Source of the DNA: Paracoccus methylarcula | GTDB taxonomy: Bacteria > Pseudomonadota > Alphaproteobacteria > Rhodobacterales > Rhodobacteraceae | Length of the DNA: 64,000 nt | Assembly: GCF_003007735.2 (NCBI RefSeq) | Contig: NZ_PXNQ02000001.1 | Coordinates: 62,001-126,000, forward strand | Reading direction: 5' to 3' | Part shown: piece by piece, positions 55,244 through 64,000 of the stretch | Layout of the letters: each line of letters opens with the position of its first letter | Position numbering within the stretch: position 1 is the stretch's first letter | Notes under the pieces: model-generated | Told to the model about the DNA's origin: nothing | Seen by the model: only the letters and a program-made list of their open reading frames with translations | Databases searched by the model: none | Made by a program: the position numbers and the translations under genes

Positions 55244-57316
55244 ATGCAGTCCGATATTTTCAGCCCCGGTCAGATTCTCAACAACACCTATGAAATCATT
55301 CGGGTTCTGGGGCGCGGGGGAACTGGAGAGGTTTATCTGGCACATAATCTGGTGGTCGAACGCAACGTTGCCATCAAGGCGCTGAATGCGCGCTTTTCCG
55401 GAAATTCGGATTATGTCGAACTGATTAAGCGCGAAGAACAGATGCGCAATATCGTCAATGACGCAGTGGTGCGCTATTCGGAATGTTCGCGCTCGGATGC
55501 CGGGCATGTGTTCCTGGTGATGGACTATATCGAGGGGGAGTCGCTGAACCAGCTCATGCTGGACCGGCGGCTGGACGATCACGCGCTGATGATCGTCGCC
55601 CATCGGGTGCTGGAAGGGCTGGTCGCCACCCATGGCCGCGGCATCGTGCATCGCGATCTGTCGCCCGACAATATCATCCTGCGCGACGGCCTGCCCGAGC
55701 GCGCGACGATCATCGATTTCGGCATCGCCAAGGACACGGCGGCAGGTGCGCGCACGATCGTCGGGAACGAGTTCGCCGGCAAATACGAATATGCCGCACC
55801 CGAGCAGCTGGACGGCAAGGCCGATGCGCGCTCTGATCTTTATGGGCTGGGATCGCTGTTGCTGGCGGCGGCACGCGGGGATATTCCGCAGGTCGGCACG
55901 AGCCCGGGCGAGGTCGTTCGCTTCAAGCGCAATCCGCTGGATAGCACAGGGATCAAGCCGCCGCTGAAGGATCTGATCGACTGGCTGGCCCGGCCCGATC
56001 CCGCCGATCGCCCGCAAAGCGCGGCCGAGGCGCTGAACCGGCTGGAGGGTTGGCTGAAACCGGACACGGCGCGTGACAGCGCCCCGAAGAAGCCGGGCAG
56101 GGCGCGCGCTCCGCTGGTTCTGGCTACGCTTCTTGCGTTGCTGACCGGGACCGGGATCTGGCTTTGGGCCTCTGGCAGGTTTTCCCCGGCCTTGCCCGAG
56201 GCGGTGCCCTATCGGCTGAATGCCAGCCTGGATGCCGATGGCCATGGCACGCTGTCGGGCAATGCTCCGGACGCCGGGATCGCTAACGCCCTGCGCACCG
56301 CCTTCCGCGAAGTCTCGGACGTGATGCCGCCCGAGGATGCGCTGAGCCTGGCGCGCGGGATGCCTGACGAAACCTGGCCCGATGACGTGGCCGATCTCTT
56401 GGTGCTCGCCTCTGCGCTTGCCAATTGGGAGCTTGCGGTCAGCGACAGCAGCGCGAGACTGTCCGGGCTGGCGCCCGATATGGCGACGCGCGATGCGCTG
56501 ACCGAGACGCTCACCGGATGGCAGGCGCAATCGGGCATGTCCGTCGTGACCGATTTGGCGGCGGGTCCCGAAAACCTGAGCTGGGCGGCGCTGCAACCCT
56601 ATCTGGACCAGATGGCGACTTGCGGGGCGCTGCGCGCGCCTGCCGATCAGCCGACGGATTTCGCGCTGCATGATCGCATCACGGTGATCGGCGACCTTGC
56701 CAGCGCCGGGGATGCGGACATCATCCGCAACACGCTTGCGCCGGTGATCGGTGATCGTGAACTCAGGCTCGAAACGACGGTCTTGAACGAGGATCTGTGC
56801 AAGATCCGCGCGGTTCTCCCGGTTGCGGCCTCGGGTGGCATGTCGCTGTGGCTGGGGCGTGGCGCGACCGGCGAGGCGGTGCTGAACGGTGTTTTCCAGA
56901 CCGGCGAGAATCCGGTGGTAGATGTGCAACTGCCCGCCACGGTCACGGGGGCATCGCTTTGGGTCATGGTGGTCGACAATACCGGCAAGGTCTTTCACAT
57001 CCTGCCCAATATCAACCAGCCCGTTTCGCTGGTTGATGATCTGGGCACGGTTGACAGCGGCGTGCGGCGGGTGCGCGTCCTGTGGTCGCTGGACCAGATG
57101 CGCGGGAATGCCGAGCGCATTGGCATCCGGGTGACCGAGGACAATTTCGGCAAGTCCGAGATCATCGCGATCCTGTCCACGACCCCGCTTTTCGACCTGC
57201 GCCGCCCGCGTGACGAAAGCGTAAGCTCGGTGGCCGAGGCGCTGGCGGAAACGCTGGCGGGCCGCGATGATCAGATCATCGGCGTTGCCTCGCGCATCAT
57301 CGACGCCCGGCCATAG
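55244..57316 (+). CDS. ppkA: T6SS Ser/Thr protein kinase PpkA-like, with C-terminal DUF4384-like domain
   Basis: The protein has 690 residues. The N-terminal Hanks-type kinase has the Gly loop LGRGGTGEVY (22-31), Lys45 in VAIK, catalytic HRDLSPDN (136-143), DFG at 158-160 and APEQ. A transmembrane helix follows near 290-308 (LVLATLLALLTGTGIWLWAS), then a periplasmic region ending in a DUF4384-like beta domain (GASLWVMVVDNTGKVFHILP). All catalytic residues are present. It likely phosphorylates the FHA protein or a related switch in response to envelope signals, opposed by PppA. TATGAT at 55171-55176, within TTGTTATGATAG, is a possible -10. Confidence 0.9.
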   Translation: MQSDIFSPGQILNNTYEIIRVLGRGGTGEVYLAHNLVVERNVAIKALNARFSGNSDYVELIKREEQMRNIVNDAVVRYSECSRSDAGHVFLVMDYIEGESLNQLMLDRRLDDHALMIVAHRVLEGLVATHGRGIVHRDLSPDNIILRDGLPERATIIDFGIAKDTAAGARTIVGNEFAGKYEYAAPEQLDGKADARSDLYGLGSLLLAAARGDIPQVGTSPGEVVRFKRNPLDSTGIKPPLKDLIDWLARPDPADRPQSAAEALNRLEGWLKPDTARDSAPKKPGRARAPLVLATLLALLTGTGIWLWASGRFSPALPEAVPYRLNASLDADGHGTLSGNAPDAGIANALRTAFREVSDVMPPEDALSLARGMPDETWPDDVADLLVLASALANWELAVSDSSARLSGLAPDMATRDALTETLTGWQAQSGMSVVTDLAAGPENLSWAALQPYLDQMATCGALRAPADQPTDFALHDRITVIGDLASAGDADIIRNTLAPVIGDRELRLETTVLNEDLCKIRAVLPVAASGGMSLWLGRGATGEAVLNGVFQTGENPVVDVQLPATVTGASLWVMVVDNTGKVFHILPNINQPVSLVDDLGTVDSGVRRVRVLWSLDQMRGNAERIGIRVTEDNFGKSEIIAILSTTPLFDLRRPRDESVSSVAEALAETLAGRDDQIIGVASRIIDARP

Positions 57317-57353
57317 CCTGTGCGCCCTGCAGCGACCACAGATACCGATAATT

Positions 57354-57740
57354 TTATTGCCTGATGTGAACTTCCTGTCCCGCGGCGCTGTTGTGGAACT
57401 CGGCTTCGGGAGGCATTTGCCTTGCGAATTCCGTAGGTTCAGAGACCCGGTGTGACCCTGCTCTGACTGGTCCCAATCTCCGAACTTGCCTCTTTATCGC
57501 AAGTTTGATGGCTTTTCCCGGGCGATCCATCCCGAGAATTGTGCCATCGCCGATACACTGTGAGACTTCCCCGGCTGCAATGCCAGGTTCGCAACAGATT
57601 TCCAGAACCCGGATGCCGGGCCTCAAGGGGCAGCGCGACACGAAACTTGCGCTTTGGGGCAAGATTTTCTTTGGCATAGCTGCAGATTTCCTTAATTTGC
57701 GCAGAAAATTAAGGATGGTGGTCGAGGCTTGGCCCTTCAC
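57354..57740 (-). pseudogene. Decayed SAM-dependent methyltransferase remnant
   Basis: This 128-codon open frame contains RVLEICCEPGIAAGEVSQ and GDGTILGMDRPGKAI. They align by eye with motif I and motif II of class I methyltransferases (normally VLEIGCGPG…VxGxDxS). The glycine-rich motif is damaged (GCGPG has become CCEPG), the length is about half that of the family, and what follows is not recognisable. It lies in the 630-base gap between ppkA and the response regulator. The remaining gap, 57741-57945, shows nothing I can name apart from the promoter region expected for the regulator gene. Confidence 0.45.
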
Positions 57741-57945
57741 CCGGCCGAAGTGAGTTTCGTAGCCCGGGCGGGATTGGCCATATCCTCGGCAGGCTTCGGA
57801 TCATCCCGGGAGCAGTTGGACCGCGGGCGCGATCCTCGAAGCGTTTCAACGGTTGCCGATATATCATAACAGCCAAGCCACACGGATTACTGGTCTTTTC
57901 CGTTTGATCGCGTCACGATGACACAAGGAGGAAACGGGATCTCGA

Positions 57946-59298
57946 ATGGATAGCGGAGAGCAGCAACTGACCGGGCATCTGGCGCGCGCCAGCGTGCTGG
58001 TCGTGGATGACGAGCCGGGCATGCGGAATTTCCTGGTCAAGACGCTGGCCCCGCATTGCCTGTCGGTTGCCGAGGCCGGGAACACGGCAGAGGCGGAGGT
58101 CGAGCTTGCCCGGCGGCATTTCGACGTCATGATCCTTGACAACATGATGCCGGGCAGGCGCGGTCTGGACTGGCTGGCCGAGCAGCGCGGCAAGGGCGGT
58201 TTCACGGATACGATCATGGTCACCGCCTATGCCGACCTGGAAACAGCGATCGAGGCGATGCGGGCGGGCGCCGCCGATTTCGTGCTGAAACCTTTCCGCT
58301 CGAACCAGTTGCTCAACGCCGTGGGGCGATGCATCCAGATGGCGCAGCTGCGGCGCGAGAACATGCTGCTCCGGCGCGAACTGGACGGGCAGGATATCGG
58401 TCAGCAACGCCGCGAACTGATCGGATCGTCGCCCGCCATCGCCGCCACGCGCGACATGCTGGCCCGTATCCGCGACGTGACCACGCCGGTGCTGATCACG
58501 GGTGCGTCGGGAACCGGCAAGGAGGTCGCGGCGCGGCATATGCACATGACCTCGCATCGTTCAACGGCGCCATTCGTGCCGATCAATTGCTCTGCCATAC
58601 CTGCCGAGATGATCGAAAGCGAGTTGTTCGGCCATGTGGCGGGGGCGTTTCCCGGCGCGGGGGCGGCACGGGAAGGCCTGCTGCCATCGGCCCAGGGGGG
58701 CACGGTCTTTCTCGACGATGTCGCCGGGCTCAGCCCTTCGGCGCAGTCGGCGTTGCGGCGGGTGCTTGAGGACGGGACGGTCCGTCCTGTTGGCGCGGAG
58801 CGTGAGACGCAGCTTGACCTGCGCTTCGTTCTGGCCACCAGCAGGGCATTGGACCGGGAAGTCGCCGAAGGCCGCTTCCGCGAGGACCTGTTCTTTCGCA
58901 TCAATGTCATCGAGCTGCGAATGCCGGCTCTGGCGGAACGCGAAGGGGACATCGTAGAACTGGCGGCATTGTTCCTGCGCGAAATCGCTGCTCGTCTCGA
59001 CCTTCCCCGATTGGAGATCGACAACACTACCCGCGCCGCCATGCTGCGCCACGACTGGCCAGGCAATATCCGCGAATTGCGGAACTTCATCGAAAGATCG
59101 CTGATTTTCGGGCGGTTTCCGCTCGAAACCCTGGCGCCGCCCACGGATCAAGGCCCTATCGAGCCCTTGACGCAGGTCGAGAGGCGGGAAATCCTGCGCG
59201 CCCTCGATGTGACCGGTGGCAACCGTTCGGAAGCGGCTCGGCGTCTTGGCGTCTCGCGCAAGACCATCGACCGCAAATGTGCGGCCTGGGGGCTGTGA
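57946..59298 (+). CDS. NtrC-family response regulator with atypical GAFPGA loop
   Basis: The protein has 450 residues. The receiver domain has Asp21/Asp22, phospho-acceptor Asp65 (MILDNMMPG) and Lys115 (VLKPF). The AAA+ domain has Walker A GASGTGKE (186-193) and Walker B GGTVFLDDVAG, and an arginine-finger region (FREDLFFRINV). A C-terminal Fis-type helix-turn-helix follows (SEAARRLGVSRKTIDRK). The sigma-54 contact loop reads GAFPGA at 233-238 instead of GAFTGA, replacing the threonine. It is followed by its sensor kinase after three bases and by an OFA transporter, so it probably governs oxalate/formate-type substrate use. Confidence 0.9.
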   Translation: MDSGEQQLTGHLARASVLVVDDEPGMRNFLVKTLAPHCLSVAEAGNTAEAEVELARRHFDVMILDNMMPGRRGLDWLAEQRGKGGFTDTIMVTAYADLETAIEAMRAGAADFVLKPFRSNQLLNAVGRCIQMAQLRRENMLLRRELDGQDIGQQRRELIGSSPAIAATRDMLARIRDVTTPVLITGASGTGKEVAARHMHMTSHRSTAPFVPINCSAIPAEMIESELFGHVAGAFPGAGAAREGLLPSAQGGTVFLDDVAGLSPSAQSALRRVLEDGTVRPVGAERETQLDLRFVLATSRALDREVAEGRFREDLFFRINVIELRMPALAEREGDIVELAALFLREIAARLDLPRLEIDNTTRAAMLRHDWPGNIRELRNFIERSLIFGRFPLETLAPPTDQGPIEPLTQVERREILRALDVTGGNRSEAARRLGVSRKTIDRKCAAWGL

Positions 59299-59301
59299 GG
59301 C

Positions 59302-61269
59302 ATGCCGGATCCGGGACGCCTCCTGCGCTCCGTCCGGGTGCGCCTGCTGGTCATCGCCCTGTTGCCAATGCTGGTGCTGTTCCCGGTCTTGCTGGGCGGC
59401 GCGATGCTGCGCTGGTCGAACAAGATGGACAACCTGCTGATCGTCAAGGTCAACAGCGACCTGACCATCGCCGATCAATATCTGCAGCACCTGCTGGGAA
59501 ACTCTGTAGAACGGCTTGACGCGCTGGCCGGTTCGGTCGCCTTCGAAGAGGCGCTGCAAAGGGGCGGGACCAAGGCCTATATCGCGGCACGCAAGGAGGA
59601 GCTCGGGCTGGATTTCCTCTATCTGTCGGACGGACGCCCGTTACCCCGGGGCTTTGTCCCGAGGGATTGGCCCGTCATCGAGGACGCGCTGGCCGGACAG
59701 CCCCGCAGCGCCATCGATATCCTGAGCGCTGGCCAGCTTGAGGCGCTGTCGCCCGGCCTGCCGGAACGGGCCGCGATCCGGCTTGTGCCGACCCGCGCCG
59801 CCCGGCCAACCGAGCGCATGACGGAAGATCGCGGCATGATCATCCACTCTGCCGCCCCGGTCGCCATGCCCGACGGCTCGCGCCGGGCATTGGTCGGCGG
59901 GGTGCTTCTGAACCGCAATCTCGATTTCATCGATACGATCAATGCGCTGGTCTATCGCGAACGCTCCTTGCCCGAGGGCAGCCAGGGCACGGCGACGCTG
60001 TTCCTGGACGATGTGCGTATCTCGACCAATGTGCGGCTGTTCGAGAATGTCCGCGCCCTTGGCACCCGGGTCTCTGCCGAGGTGCGTCAGCAGGTGCTGG
60101 GCGATGGGGCGACATGGCTGGATCGCGCCTTCGTGGTCAATGACTGGTATATCTCTGCCTATCAGCCGATCACCGACAGCAAGGGCGAGAATGTCGGCAT
60201 GCTCTATGTCGGCTTTCTCGAAGCACCGTTCCAGCGCCAGAAAATCAACACGATCGTGGCGCTGTCGCTGATCTTTTTGTTCGTTGCCGCGATTTCGGTC
60301 CCGATCTTCCTGCGTTGGGCAGGGCGGATTTTCCGGCCGTTGGAACGGATGACCCAGACCATCGCGGAGGTCGAAGCCGGGAACCTGGAGGCGCGGAACG
60401 GTTCGCAGGGCGAAAGCGGTGAGATTGCGCAGGTCGCGCAGCATCTCGACGGGCTGCTGAACGCCGTGCAAGAGCGTGATCGGCAACTGCGCGATTGGGG
60501 TGAAAGCCTGGAGCAGAAGGTCGAGGAGCGCACCCGTGACCTGCAAGAGGCCAACAGCAAGCTGGAACGCGCGACCGAACGCCTGATCATGTCCGAGAAA
60601 CTGGCCGCGGTGGGCGAGATCACCGCCGGTGTCGCGCATGAGATCAACAATCCCATCGCGGTGATTCAGGGCAATCTGGAGGTCGCGCGCGACTTGCTGG
60701 GGAAGGATGCAGAAAAAGTGGAGACGGAGTTCCGGCTGATCGACGACCAGGTTTATCGCGTCGGCGTGATCGTCTCGAAGCTGCTGCAATTCGCGCGCCC
60801 GGCTGAATACTCGGGCGCCGCCAACCTGATCGTTCCGGCAGAGGTCGCGCGCGACTGCCTGGTTTTGACCCGTCAACAGATCGAGAAGGCCCGGGTCGAG
60901 ATCCGCACGAACTTCGCTACAACGCGCGCGGTGCTGATGGAACGGACCGAGCTTCAGCAGGTGGTCGTCAACCTGATCCTCAATGCCGTTCACGCCATGC
61001 CGGAAGGAGGTATCCTGACGGTGAGCGTCATGGATGAGGACGATCATGTCGTCATCCGGATCGAGGACACGGGATCCGGCATCCCGCCAGAGACGCTGAA
61101 GCGCATCTTCGATCCGTTCTTCACCACCAAGCAGGCGCAGGGCACCGGGCTTGGCCTGTCCATCAGCCAACAGCTGACCGGACGAATCGGCGGGCGCATC
61201 GTGGCGGCGTCCGAGCCCGGTCAGGGCAGCCGTTTCGACATTATTCTGCCTGCCGCCGAAAATTCCTGA
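59302..61269 (+). CDS. Sensor histidine kinase (dCache-HAMP-HisKA-HATPase)
   Basis: The protein has 655 residues. TM1 is near 10-33 (LLVIALLPMLVLFPVLLGG), and a ~280-residue periplasmic double-Cache-like sensor follows. TM2 is near 315-338 (VALSLIFLFVAAISVPIFL), leading to HAMP, a coiled coil and a HisKA domain with phospho-His446 (AGVAHEINNPIAV). The HATPase domain has the N box NLILNAVHAM, G1 EDTGSGIP and G2 GTGLGLS. It is partner to the regulator just upstream. Double-Cache sensors usually bind small organic acids or amino acids; the downstream transporter makes oxalate or formate a candidate ligand. The final stop is followed by a short hairpin. Confidence 0.93.
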   Translation: MPDPGRLLRSVRVRLLVIALLPMLVLFPVLLGGAMLRWSNKMDNLLIVKVNSDLTIADQYLQHLLGNSVERLDALAGSVAFEEALQRGGTKAYIAARKEELGLDFLYLSDGRPLPRGFVPRDWPVIEDALAGQPRSAIDILSAGQLEALSPGLPERAAIRLVPTRAARPTERMTEDRGMIIHSAAPVAMPDGSRRALVGGVLLNRNLDFIDTINALVYRERSLPEGSQGTATLFLDDVRISTNVRLFENVRALGTRVSAEVRQQVLGDGATWLDRAFVVNDWYISAYQPITDSKGENVGMLYVGFLEAPFQRQKINTIVALSLIFLFVAAISVPIFLRWAGRIFRPLERMTQTIAEVEAGNLEARNGSQGESGEIAQVAQHLDGLLNAVQERDRQLRDWGESLEQKVEERTRDLQEANSKLERATERLIMSEKLAAVGEITAGVAHEINNPIAVIQGNLEVARDLLGKDAEKVETEFRLIDDQVYRVGVIVSKLLQFARPAEYSGAANLIVPAEVARDCLVLTRQQIEKARVEIRTNFATTRAVLMERTELQQVVVNLILNAVHAMPEGGILTVSVMDEDDHVVIRIEDTGSGIPPETLKRIFDPFFTTKQAQGTGLGLSISQQLTGRIGGRIVAASEPGQGSRFDIILPAAENS

Positions 61270-61272
61270 AAA

Positions 61273-61285
61273 GGACAAAATGTCC
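61273..61285 (+). promoter_or_regulatory. Short palindrome after the sensor kinase
   Basis: GGACA-AAA-TGTCC lies four bases after the kinase stop. It is too weak for a clear terminator but is a perfect dyad in the region preceding the transporter. It could be a weak hairpin or a protein site. Confidence 0.3.
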
Positions 61286-61498
61286 CAATTCCGGCCGGTT
61301 TGCGAGTGAGGCGGCGGACAGATTGTCACGATTATCGGCGCTGCTGCTGCTTCCGTTGGTCAGAATGTCTATTAACATATTGATATTATTATAAAAATAA
61401 ATTGACGCGCGACATCGGCATGACCACAATCCCTTGGCATGAACTGTGGGGGACGTCGAGTGGAACCGGCGCGAACCACGACCTTGGGAGGAGGATTC

Positions 61499-63222
61499 AT
61501 GGAAAACGCCAAGCCCGGCGGCGCGCTCGCATTCCTGCGCAAAGAGAACATCGTCGCCAAGCCCGGTTTCAATCGCTGGCTCGTGCCGCCCGCATCCATT
61601 GCCATTCATCTCTGCATCGGCTCGGTCTATGCGTGGTCGGTGTTCAACCCGCCGCTGACCCGCGAACTCGGTGTCGTGGCGTCGAGCGCGAGGACTGGAG
61701 CCTCGGCTCGGTCGTCTGGATTTTCTCGGTGGCGATCGTGTTTCTCGGCCTTGCCGCCGCCTTTGCCGGCAAATGGCTGGAAGAGGTCGGCCCGCGCATG
61801 GTCGGAGTGCTGGCGGCCTTCCTGTGGGGCGGGGGCTTTCTCATCGGCTCGGTCGGTATCGCGCTGCATCAGCTCTGGCTGATCTACCTGGGTTACGGGG
61901 TGCTGGGCGGCTGCGGGCTGGGGCTGGGATATGTCTCGCCGGTCTCGACCCTGCTGCGCTGGTTCCCCGACCGTCGCGGCATGGCGACAGGCATGGCCAT
62001 CATGGGCTTTGGCGGCGGCGCGATGATCGGCGCGCCGGTCAATGGCTGGCTGCTGAACCTGTATCAGAAGGCGCCGGATTACCTGGGCGCGCAGGGCACG
62101 GTGCAGACCATCGTCGAGAACGGCCGGGTATTTGCCGAAACCGCTGCCGGCAAGGTCGAGGTGGTGATCGCCAATGCCGCCCAGGCTGCCGAGATCGGGG
62201 GCGAGGCCGGGTTGTATGTCGTCGGCACCGGCAATACGGGCGCTGCGCAGACCTTCATGACGCTCGGGATCGTCTATTTCTGCGTGATGATCTTCGCCTC
62301 CTTCATGTATCGCGTGCCTGCCAAGGACTGGAAGCCCGAGGGCTGGGTGCCCAAACCCGCCAAATCCGGACTGGTCACGCAGAACAACGTGCATATCGAC
62401 CAGGCGCTGAAGACGCCGCAATTCTGGCAGATGTGGCTGATGCTGTGCTTCAATGTCACTGCCGGGATCGGGGTGATCGGCGTCGCCAAGACGATGATGT
62501 CCGAGATCTATGGCACCACCATGCCGGGCATCGTCACCGCGGCCTTCGCCTCGACCTATGTGCTGATGATCTCGGTCTTCAACATGTGCGGGCGGTTCTT
62601 CTGGGCCTCGACCTCGGATTTCATCGGCCGCAAGATGACCTATCACTGCTTCTTCGTGCTGGGCACGCTGCTGTACCTGTCGATTCCGTTCTTCGCCTCG
62701 GCGGGGGCAGAGAGCCCGAACGTGATCTACCTGGTCGGCTTCTATGTCGCCACGATGATCATCTTCTCGATGTATGGCGGCGGGTTCGCGACCATCCCGG
62801 CCTACCTGGCGGACATGTTCGGCACCATGCATGTGGGCGGCATCCACGGGCGTCTGTTGACCGCGTGGTCGGCGGCGGGCGTGCTGGGACCGCTGGCGAT
62901 CACCTCTCTGCGCGACATGTCGGTGGGCCGGGCGATCTCGGATTTGACCGGCAGGATCGATCCGGCAGCCTTCGCCGAGAAGTTCGGCGCACCTATCGGG
63001 CAGCTCGACCAGCTTGTCGCGGCCAAGACCGTGACCATCGCCAAGCTGATGGAGATCGCGCCCGAGGGCACTATCGATCCAACCTCGAGCCTGTACAACA
63101 CCACCATGTATGCCATGGCGGGCCTGCTGGTGATCGCGTTCTTTGCCAATCTGATGATGCGTCCGGTGAAAGAGCATCATCACCACGACGAGCCGGAATT
63201 GCAGGCCATACCGGTCGAATGA
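61499..63222 (+). CDS. MFS transporter of the oxalate/formate antiporter (OFA) family (frame break near 61690)
   Basis: The repaired protein has about 574 residues. The start is SIAIHLCIGSVYAWSVFNPP and RELGVV in the first frame. The second frame continues DWSLGSVVWIFSVAIVFLGL and the rest of a 12-helix MFS protein (GGCGLGLGYVSPVSTLLRWF, DRRGMATGMAIMGFGGGA). One missing G at about 61690 joins GCG to GAGGACTGG. A ~90-residue loop (62060-62250) interrupts the middle, longer than in OxlT. GGGAGGAGG precedes ATG 61499. It probably exchanges or imports oxalate, formate or a similar acid. fhs follows directly, consistent with formate use. Confidence 0.85.
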
Positions 63223-63229
63223 CTCGCTC

Positions 63230-63282
63230 CTGCCCCCGCTGAGACCGGGTCACATGTGACCTCGGTCAATCATCGGGGGCAG
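63230..63282 (+). promoter_or_regulatory. Nested palindrome in the OFA-fhs gap
   Basis: The outer arms are CTGCCCCCG (63230-63238) and CGGGGGCAG (63274-63282). Inside them are GACCG/CGGTC (63243-63247/63263-63267), and at the centre the perfect 14-bp palindrome GGTCACATGTGACC (63248-63261). The whole 53-base element can fold as one long hairpin beginning eight bases after the transporter stop. No T-run follows. It may end the transporter message, and the core could also bind a regulator dimer. A second hairpin (CCATGC-GGCT-GCATGG, 63348-63363) lies nearer to fhs. Confidence 0.6.
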
Positions 63283-63415
63283 CCCACCGGGGCTGATGTC
63301 GCCGCGATCCACATTTCGCCAATCAACGGCCAGTGCGGCCCGTGACAGCCATGCGGCTGCATGGTGGCGCGCGACATCACGACAGGAAACCAGACGGGGA
63401 ATAGCCGTGGTACAT

Positions 63416-64000
63416 ATGACCGACATCGACATCGCGCGCGGCGCCAGCAAGAAACCGATACGGGAGATCGGCGAGAAGCTCGGAATCCCGTATGAAGCCC
63501 TGCTGCCTTACGGCCATGACAAGGCCAAGGTCAGCCAGGAGTTCATCAACTCTGTTCAGGATCGCGGCAATGGCGGGCTGATCCTGGTGACCGCGATCAA
63601 CCCGACACCTGCCGGCGAAGGCAAGACGACCACGACGGTGGGCCTTGGCGACGGGCTGAACAGGATCGGCAAGAAGGCAGCGATCTGCATCCGCGAGGCA
63701 TCGCTTGGCCCCAATTTCGGGATGAAGGGTGGTGCCGCGGGCGGCGGTCATGCGCAGGTCGTGCCGATGGAGGAGATGAATCTCCACTTCACCGGTGATT
63801 TCCATGCCATCACCACCGCGCATAACCTGCTGGCTGCCATCATCGACAACCATATCTACTGGGGCAACGAGTTGGGGATCGACATCCGCCGGGTCGTCTG
63901 GCGCCGGGTGATGGACATGAACGACCGGGCGCTGCGGCAGATAAACGCCTCGCTTGGCGGTGTCGCGAACGGCTTCCCGCGCGAAACCGGGTTCGACATC
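63416..64000 (+). CDS. fhs: Formate-tetrahydrofolate ligase (5' part, cut by window end)
   Basis: The first 195 codons are visible. They include [20 protein letters not shown], the ATP-binding [37 protein letters not shown] and [20 protein letters not shown], all highly conserved in formyltetrahydrofolate synthetase. The enzyme makes 10-formyl-THF from formate, THF and ATP in the cytoplasm. Placed after an oxalate/formate-type transporter, it would feed formate into one-carbon metabolism. ATG 63416 is the family start; GTG 63407 is a possible earlier one. The gene continues past 64000. Confidence 0.95.
   Translation, partial: MTDIDIARGASKKPIREIGEKLGIPYEALLPYGHDKAKVSQEFINSVQDRGNGGLILVTAINPTPAGEGKTTTTVGLGDGLNRIGKKAAICIREASLGPNFGMKGGAAGGGHAQVVPMEEMNLHFTGDFHAITTAHNLLAAIIDNHIYWGNELGIDIRRVVWRRVMDMNDRALRQINASLGGVANGFPRETGFDI

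Noticed and set aside
61433..61448. Sigma-54-like -24/-12 site (TTGGCATGAACTGTGG) before the OFA transporter
   Set aside because: The -24 GG is present, but the -12 element lacks GC at the required spacing.
63283..63415. ZTP (pfl) or tetrahydrofolate riboswitch before fhs
   Set aside because: Those classes do occur before folate genes, but I could not find the conserved core sequences of either class; only simple hairpins are evident.
1..64000. CRISPR arrays, tRNA or rRNA genes, intact insertion sequences, phage genes
   Set aside because: I looked for regular direct repeats, tRNA-like cloverleaf ends and transposase motifs and found none.

Overview
This window looks like chromosomal DNA of an alphaproteobacterium. 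GC is high, short ATGA/TGATG/GTGA gene overlaps are common, and the gene families (OFA transporter beside formate-tetrahydrofolate ligase, TssL with an OmpA tail, TagF/PpkA/PppA/TagH) suggest Rhodobacterales, possibly Paracoccus. That placement comes from gene content and style only; no rRNA gene or other marker is present.

Layout. (1) 1-9.6 kb: the tail of an unidentified gene; a leftward pair of YtcJ-type amidohydrolase and CobW-type GTPase; a divergent LysR regulator; and a complete dipeptide/oligopeptide-type ABC importer (binding protein, two permeases, two ATPases). (2) 9.7-14.4 kb: a LacI-family regulator facing an NCS2 nucleobase permease, an ATZ/TRZ-type deaminase and a TSUP permease. 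Two perfect CAAAACGTTTTG palindromes lie in front of the permease. (3) 15-57.3 kb: one large type VI secretion (T6SS) locus with all 13 core components. The rightward clpV (tssH) is followed by a leftward TpsB-TpsA-caspase operon. Then come a leftward OmpA-like gene and a rightward module: PP2C phosphatase, M15 (TagX-like) peptidase, a TssL/TssM-like hybrid membrane protein, and VgrG. The leftward structural operon reads tssA-tssB-tssC-hcp-tssE-tssF-tssG-tagH-tssJ-tssK-tssL-tssM-tagF. A cargo end follows: DUF6484 protein and a short TIGR02270-like protein rightward, and leftward DUF2169 adaptor, thiolase-like pseudoenzyme, DUF4150 (PAAR-like) effector candidate and a beta-propeller-like candidate immunity protein. 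The kinase PpkA closes the locus. (4) 57.3-64 kb: a decayed methyltransferase, an NtrC-like regulator with its sensor kinase, an oxalate/formate-type MFS transporter and the start of fhs.

How it works together. The T6SS carries a post-translational control set (PpkA kinase, PppA phosphatase, TagH forkhead-associated protein, TagF). It has a cell-wall-aware envelope complex: TssL with an OmpA domain, a separate OmpA lipid/peptidoglycan-binding protein, and a membrane-anchored M15 peptidase. A self-contained effector-loading cassette sits at one end. The most unusual parts are the NTPase-less TssL/TssM-like hybrid encoded directly after the peptidase, the TPS exoprotein-caspase operon embedded in the locus, and the effector cassette, whose last two genes are visibly lower in GC.

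Data quality. At least seven genes or gene positions show single-base frame breaks: the first gene fragment (possible), CobW, VgrG, TssM, TagH twice, TssA, and the OFA transporter. Most look like one missing base in a short run. The protein on both sides of each break is well conserved, so I treat them as probable sequence errors rather than pseudogenes, and I give gene boundaries for the repaired reading.
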